This document shows positions 59,027-64,000 of a DNA stretch of 64,000 nt, piece after piece. Below the pieces are notes generated by a model. It had not been told where the DNA came from. It saw only the letters and a list, made by a program, of their open reading frames with translations, and made no database searches. This stretch comes from Rhizophagus irregularis (lineage: Eukaryota > Glomeromycota > Glomeromycetes > Glomerales > Glomeraceae), in assembly GCF_026210795.1 (NCBI RefSeq), contig NC_089431.1, forward strand, positions 2,046,001 to 2,110,000. Direction: 5' to 3'. Position numbers and translations under genes: made by a program. Each line of letters begins with the position of its first letter. The stretch's first letter is position 1.

Positions 59027-62000
59027 GGGCGGTGACATATATTACGTAATATCATTTTATTATAGACGCTTACCCCCCCACCCCCAGGTAAGATATCCTG
59101 ATCACGTGAATACAGATCATTTCCTTTTATAGGATTATTTATTGGTATTTCATCATAATGATCATATTTCATCAGAATTTTTTTTAAATTGATTTAATGT
59201 TCTGTTCATTTTAATGATATAAAGCATGTTAAATAAAATTATACAAACAATTTTGTTTTATAAGAAAATTTTATTGTAAAATAATCTAATTTATTTTTAC
59301 AAGTTTATTTTATATTAAAATTCTCAATCCCCCATGTTCTGAAATTCTAAAATCCCAAGTCCAAAAATCGTAAATTTTCATATAATCAAAGTATGAATTG
59401 AACACACAAATCAATAATATTTAATGATATACAGTATAGCGATTGTGATACCTATTACTGTTTATAGCTGCGGTTCGCATTTTCTCGTTACAAAAGAAGA
59501 AATGTGAATTGCCGCAGCACTTCGCACAAATGCGTTTAACTTAAATTTAAACTCTAAACTTTTTACGCGTCGATATTAAACTTTATTCACAATTTATATA
59601 TTCCTAAAGTTTTGTAAGCTGTTTTTTTATTGTTATCAAAATCCAACAAAATAGCTTAATATGAACCGTCAACCCTTTTTTCTCAGCCCCAAGTTTAATA
59701 AGAAACCAATTTATAGTTTACAAACAAATAAATATCAAGAATTTACCAATGCCTACGTATATAGTATTATGGTTAAGATGGGGAATGGTGATCCTAATCG
59801 CTCTGAACTTTGTGAATCAGCGACTAAAGAATGAAACAAAATTAAAAGAAAAGATAAACCGGAAATTGAGGATATTATTAGAGATTACCTGGCCACACCA
59901 TATAATTTATGTGATATATAAACAATGAGGTCAATACCATCCGGATCTAGAGAAGAATCTCTTCCAAATCTTCCCACGATTCGTACAATGGATCCTGTTC
60001 CAGAAATCTCTGTTAATGCATCATCTCAACAAAAGGCAGCAAACGAGATACAAATAGCTGAAAAAAAGCTTACCGAGTTTGAGCAGATCTACAACATCAC
60101 AACTGATTCTCAATTTTGGCTTGATACTTTTAAAAAAATAGGAAGCCTTCGAGATGAAATCAGATCTAATAAGGGAAAAATCATCAAATTAAAAAGAAAT
60201 GCTAATTATGCTCAAAAGTGCAGAGAAAAGAAAAGAAAAATACTCGACGAAAATCAGGAAGTAATACGATATGACAAACCTGGTTGTCCTTCACTTCTTT
60301 TTAACCATCCAAATTTATACGATCATATCCATGATTCTATCGAATTTGGGGTGGCTGACGAAAAATGACGAAAAGAGGTTATTAAGGTCCGAATCGTTAA
60401 AAACTTGCGAAAAACCCTTGAAGAAAATTATAACGTTTATATGGTGAAAACTACATTGAACAATTATTTGTTACCTCGCCAATCTAATTCTATTGCTGCA
60501 AAAGCGCATCATCATCCGGCGTGGGTCGCGGTAGCCGGAGTTTCGCGTACCAAAACACGGGATCATTCCGATGGTCATTACTGCCTTGCATCTGTCAAAA
60601 GCGCAAGACAATTTGCCACTGTCTTTGCTAATAATGCCGTTATTATTTCGCAGGATGACAAGGTGAAAATAGGTCTTGGAGTACCTGCTGTAGGTCGGAC
60701 GTTTCACACTTTGCAATCAGTTAATGAGCTTGTTAGTGTGGCCGACCATGATTTTCCCCTAGGAAATGCACAAAAATTAGTTCCATCGGTTTACCTTATG
60801 ATAAAACCAAATGAATTAAACGATGAGTTACGAACGGGACAACTTGCCATCTTTGTACGTCGTCAATGATCCCTTGGTACGTCCTCACTCTCACACATGC
60901 AAGACCTCAAAAACCTAACTCTGGATATTAAATATAACGATGTGTTGAAAACAAACGGAGAGATTAGACCTATTTGGGTGTTATTGGTAGATGGAGATCT
61001 AGACGAAAATCCAAGACATCTAAAAAATATCAAAACCTATTGACACCTTTTTCGAAAGTTCGATTTAGATTACCTGACTGTACGAACACACGCTCCAGGT
61101 CAGTCCAAGTATAATCCAGTTGAAAGAGGTATGGCAACACTGTCCAGAAAATTGGCGGGTATCATGCTACCGATCGATCACTTTGGATCACACCTAAATA
61201 CACAAGGCAAGGTAATCGTTCCAGAGTTAGCCCTTCGAAATTTTCGATATGCTGGAGAATCACTTTGCGATATTTGGCGTAAAGATTTGATTTTTGGAAA
61301 AAGTGTTGATGCACGGTATGTCGAGAAGCTTACTAACCCGTTTGAAAACATAGAGTTTGAGGGTACGGATAAAGAAAAAGCAGAAGAGCAAAAACAACAA
61401 AAAAAGAAACAAGAAAAAGAAAATGACATACCAGAATGTTTTGTGCCATGGTCATGGATCGAAAATCATTGTAATTTATGTCAGTATTCTCTTGATATTA
61501 AACGTTGTACAAATTCAAGTTGTTGTGGACCATCTCGTGCAAAAGAAGCTACGGATCTTCTTCTTTCGAATAATGGCTTTTTGCCTCCAACTACGAAAGC
61601 TAAAGACAGACATTTCGCAAATCCCATACACCTCCTTGAATATTATGATCTCTTAAAAATTCCCGGGTACGATTCACATTGCCCATCCATTGACCAAATG
61701 ACCTATTCGCGCCTTTGTCGTTCGGTGTGCAACAAATACTTTCCAACTTTTAATTATTTGACAAAGCATAAAAAAGCGATGCATCCAGTCAGCCATGGAC
61801 GACCTAAGGGAAAGTCTAAGTGTAATTCAAATTCTCTTGACGATTTCTCTCTCCCTCACCCTTTAACTATGCTGGCCTCTTTTTGATGAAAATGAATTTA
61901 AGGGAATATATATCAGATAATGAATGATTGTATATTAAACTTAATTTATATTATCCTATTATTATATGTATTGTATGCATTTGTATACATATAAAAATAA

Positions 62001-62188
62001 AATTCATTTTATTTTTTCCTAAAGTTTAACGTGGGAAACCAAAATAACACAAATGATTAATAAATTTTTAAGCCACTAAATCGGTTATATAGGTTGATTA
62101 TATCATGTGATAAATATTAATATGTATAACATAAGATTTTTCGCGACCCCCCACCCCCTAAAATATTACATAATAAATGTCATCGCCC
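59027..62188 (+). mobile_element. 3.16-kb DDE transposon inserted in the hAT intron, TSD TAA
   Basis: The inverted ends GGGCGGTGACATATATTACG and (inverted right) GGGCGATGACATTTATTATG continue to TAATAT, about 26 bp in all. TAA lies on both sides (59024-59026, 62189-62191). It sits between the donor at 59000 and the acceptor at 62231, so it landed within an intron. It carries one long frame. A TWA-type 3-bp duplication and GG-starting ends recall PIF/Harbinger, but the protein does not look like a Harbinger transposase. Confidence 0.85.
59661..61886 (+). pseudogene. Transposase-like 741-codon frame with five in-frame stops
   Basis: From ATG 59661 (MNRQPFFLSPKFNKKPIYSL) one frame runs to TGA 61886 with stops only at 59832, 59919, 60366, 60867 and 61041 (four TGA, one TAA) and no frameshift. 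A basic coiled-coil N-terminus (GKIIKLKRNANYAQKCREKK) precedes a helix-turn-helix-like stretch. A probable RNase H-fold core follows: VIISQDDKVKIGLGVPAVGR, IWVLLVDGDLDENPRH and APGQSKYNPVERGMATLS, giving candidate Asp, Asp and Glu residues. The C-terminus has Cys-rich segments (HCNLCQYSLDIKRCTNSSCC). The arrangement resembles a family repeated in glomeromycete genomes, but I cannot assign a named superfamily. Confidence 0.65.
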
Positions 62189-62359
62189 TAAGTTAATGTC
62201 AAATTATTAAATATTTTATTATTATATTTTTAGATGTTAATTGCTGATTCTAAAGCAATGAATCAAACTTTACGAAATTTAGTAAATAATTGAAATTTTT
62301 GGTTGAATATTGAAAGTTTTACAGCTATTTTAGAACCTGAAAAAAAATGCTGTGAAGAG

Positions 62360-63650
62360 TAAAGCTCCGCACGTTGAGTTTCGAGCAGCAATCTGGCTCG
62401 GCTTGGCTTGAAAAAAAAATTCTGGCTGAGCCGGAATGAGCGAGCCATAAAAAATTTCGGCAAGCTAAAGAATGAGCTGCCAAGCCATTAAAAACCTGGC
62501 TCGAGCCGAAGTAGGCTTGAGCTTTATCTTCAGAAAAATGTTTCGCAACGTTTTTTATTAAAACATTGAAAAAAAATGTTGCGAAACGTTTTTTTTTAAA
62601 TATATTATTAAGAAAAACGTTTTCGCAACGTTTTTTAATTAAAACATTGAAAAAAAATGTTGCGAAACGTTTTTTTCTAACATAATACTTTGAAAAAAAC
62701 GTTTTCGCAACGTTTATTTATTAAAAATATCGAAAACCGTTGTGAAACATTTTTTTTAAATATAATATTTTGAAAAAACATTTTCGCAACGTTTTTTATT
62801 AAAATATTGAAAAAAATGTTGCGAAACGTTTTTTTCTTAAATATATTATTACGAAAAAACGTTTTGCGCCATTTTTTAATTAAAACATTGAAAAAAAAAC
62901 GTTGCAAACCATTTTTTTCTAACATAATACTTTGAAAAAAATGTTTTCGCAATGTTTTTATTAAAACATTGAAAAAAAATGTTGCGAAACGTTTTTTTTA
63001 AAATATATTATTAATAAAGAACATTTTCACAACGTTTTTTTATTAAAAATATCGAAAAACGTTGTCAAACGTTTTTTTTTAAATATAATATTTTGAAAAA
63101 ACATTTTCGCAACGTTTTTTATTAAAATATCGAAAAAAAATGTTGCGAAACGTTTTTTTCTTAAATATATTATTACGAAAAAATGTTTCGCGCCGTTTTT
63201 TAATTAAAATATTGAAAAAAAATGTTGCGAAACATTTTTTTTAAATATATTATTAATAAAAAACGTTTTCGCAACGTTTTTTTATTAAAAATATTGAAAA
63301 AAACGTTGTGAAACGTTTTTTTTAAATATAATATTTTGAAAAAACGTTTTTGCAACGTTTTTTATTAAAATATCGAAAAAAAACGTTGCGAAACATTTTT
63401 TCGTAATAATATATTTAAGAAAAAAATGTTTCACAACGTTTTTTTCGATATTTTACAAGCCAGCTCGAGCCTTTTGAGCTGAGCTTATTACCGGCTTGAG
63501 CTTTTTGAGCTGAGCCTATTACCACTCAGCTCGAGCTCTTTTCGAGCTGGTTACGATTTGCCACTGAGCCAATTTAATCATGGCTCAGTTCGGCTCAGCT
63601 TGAAAAGCTCGAGCCAGCTCACGAGTCGGCTCGGCTCATGCGGAGTTTTA
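62360..63650. mobile_element. 1.29-kb hAT-type non-autonomous element with palindromic tandem array
   Basis: Flanked by GTGAAGAG (62352-62359, 63651-63658). The inverted ends are TAAAGCTCCGCA and TAAAACTCCGCA. GC-rich inner arms (GGCTCGGCTTGGCTTG; AGCTCGAGCC) frame an A/T-rich core of about 11 tandem units. It is inserted in an exon of the hAT relic, perhaps mobilised by a related hAT transposase. There is no coding capacity. Confidence 0.85.
62535..63455. repeat. About 11 copies of an 80-bp self-complementary unit
   Basis: Each unit contains ACGTTTTCGCAACGTTTTTT and, in inverse orientation, AATGTTGCGAAACGTTTTTT, joined by ATTAAAACATTGAAAA and spaced by TAAATATATTATTA. Every unit can fold on itself and on its neighbours. 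The GTTTCGCAAC/GTTGCGAAAC arms equal the donor-side hairpin arms in element B (for example 35860-35882). Confidence 0.8.
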
Positions 63651-64000
63651 GTGAAGAGTATTGAAGGTAAAAATGCAACTATGGCTGATGTTTTTTTGAA
63701 TGGCTACTGCTATCAAGGCTTTACCTACTGAAAGTACTAAAGAATTAAAAGAGTTTTGGCAAAAATGCATTCAATTTTATAATAATAAATGGAAGCAGTT
63801 TGATCATGAATTATATTTACTAGCATATTTTTTGAATCCAAAATTTCGCGGAAAAGGATTTATACCTGAGACCTATCAATTAATCCAAAAGAAAGCTTTA
63901 GCCTTATGGTCAAAAATGGGCAGAAGATCAAAATTAGCATTTACACTTGCTGTTCAAATGAATAATTATGATGATTCTTATATTGACGAACTTCCAACTC

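Larger units (their letters stand above)
58340..64000 (+). pseudogene. hAT-type transposase with DUF659 domain, interrupted twice, runs off the window
   Basis: Pieces in order: a short exon (TIDVEGILKKQENLLLG, about 58370) and then 58559-58999 with KDCSKNSHTGLFTAEEIKKV and FSSVVSDGASAMQLAKRLIS (the catalytic-Asp region of DUF659/hAT). HHMQLICTDIMKKNPFSNN and VKTRWSIAWDCCTSVLHLE follow. After an intron (donor GTAAGT at 59000, acceptor TAG at 62231-62233) come MLIADSKAMNQTLRNLVNN and SFTAILEPE. After the 62360-63650 insertion the frame continues SIEGKNATMADVF, and then LAYFLNPKFRGKGFIPETYQ and KLAFTLAVQMNNYDDSYIDE. Frameshifts in A and T runs and a TGA where NNWNFW is expected show it is dead. 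The C-terminal dimerisation domain lies beyond the window. Confidence 0.8.

Noticed and set aside
38783-61886. Alternative genetic code with TGA read as tryptophan
   Set aside because: The intact host genes (PIG-L, SCC2, RAD17) use TGG for Trp and end at standard stops; the TGAs are confined to decayed mobile genes.
62677-62952. 91-codon minus-strand Phe/Lys/Asn-rich frame
   Set aside because: A translation of the 80-bp palindromic array.

Overview
The window looks like nuclear DNA of an AT-rich, intron-rich fungus. The best guess, by inference from gene content and repeat families, is an arbuscular mycorrhizal fungus of the Glomeromycotina (Rhizophagus-like). Pointers are short AT-rich GT-AG introns, RTC4-like, FAR1/MULE, BTB and DUF659-hAT relics, and one very long transposon-rich half.

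Region 1 (about 1-23.1 kb) is gene-dense. In order it holds: the 3' part of a ZRSR2/U2AF35-related splicing factor (+); an intron-free RAD17 checkpoint clamp loader (-); a many-exon DUG2-like WD40-M20 peptidase (-); a small cysteine- and threonine-rich secreted protein with a GC-AG intron (+); a short BTB protein (-); a PIG-L GlcNAc-PI deacetylase (+); a tiny membrane-protein ORF (+); and a 9-kb cohesin loader SCC2/NIPBL gene (-). These are housekeeping genes of RNA splicing, DNA-damage checkpoint, glutathione breakdown, GPI-anchor synthesis and chromosome cohesion, and they do not form a pathway.

Region 2 (about 23.1-64 kb) is almost entirely mobile DNA. It holds two closely related large non-coding transposons (element A, 26323-30586, TSD TTA; element B, 33555-38730, TSD CTA); a decayed PIF/Harbinger pair (Myb/SANT protein and transposase); a Tc1/mariner fragment; FAR1/MULE, RTC4-like and SWIM-type MULE pseudogenes; a full-length 8.1-kb LINE with an 18-bp target duplication inside the SWIM/MULE gene; and a DUF659-type hAT pseudogene. 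The hAT gene carries a 3.2-kb DDE transposon in an intron and a 1.3-kb palindromic-array element in an exon. At least nine MITEs are scattered between these, four of them with exact 8-bp target duplications.

The most unusual structure is inside elements A and B. Each carries an array of roughly 12-17 modules which, on the minus strand, look like consecutive tiny exons separated by about 90-nt introns. Each intron has a donor-proximal hairpin, a second hairpin holding a TACTAAC-like branch point, and a T-rich TAG acceptor. Next to the array is a plus-strand TATA box behind paired CACGTG palindromes, and downstream of it a conserved sequence that can fold as a pseudoknot. I know of no described system with this design.
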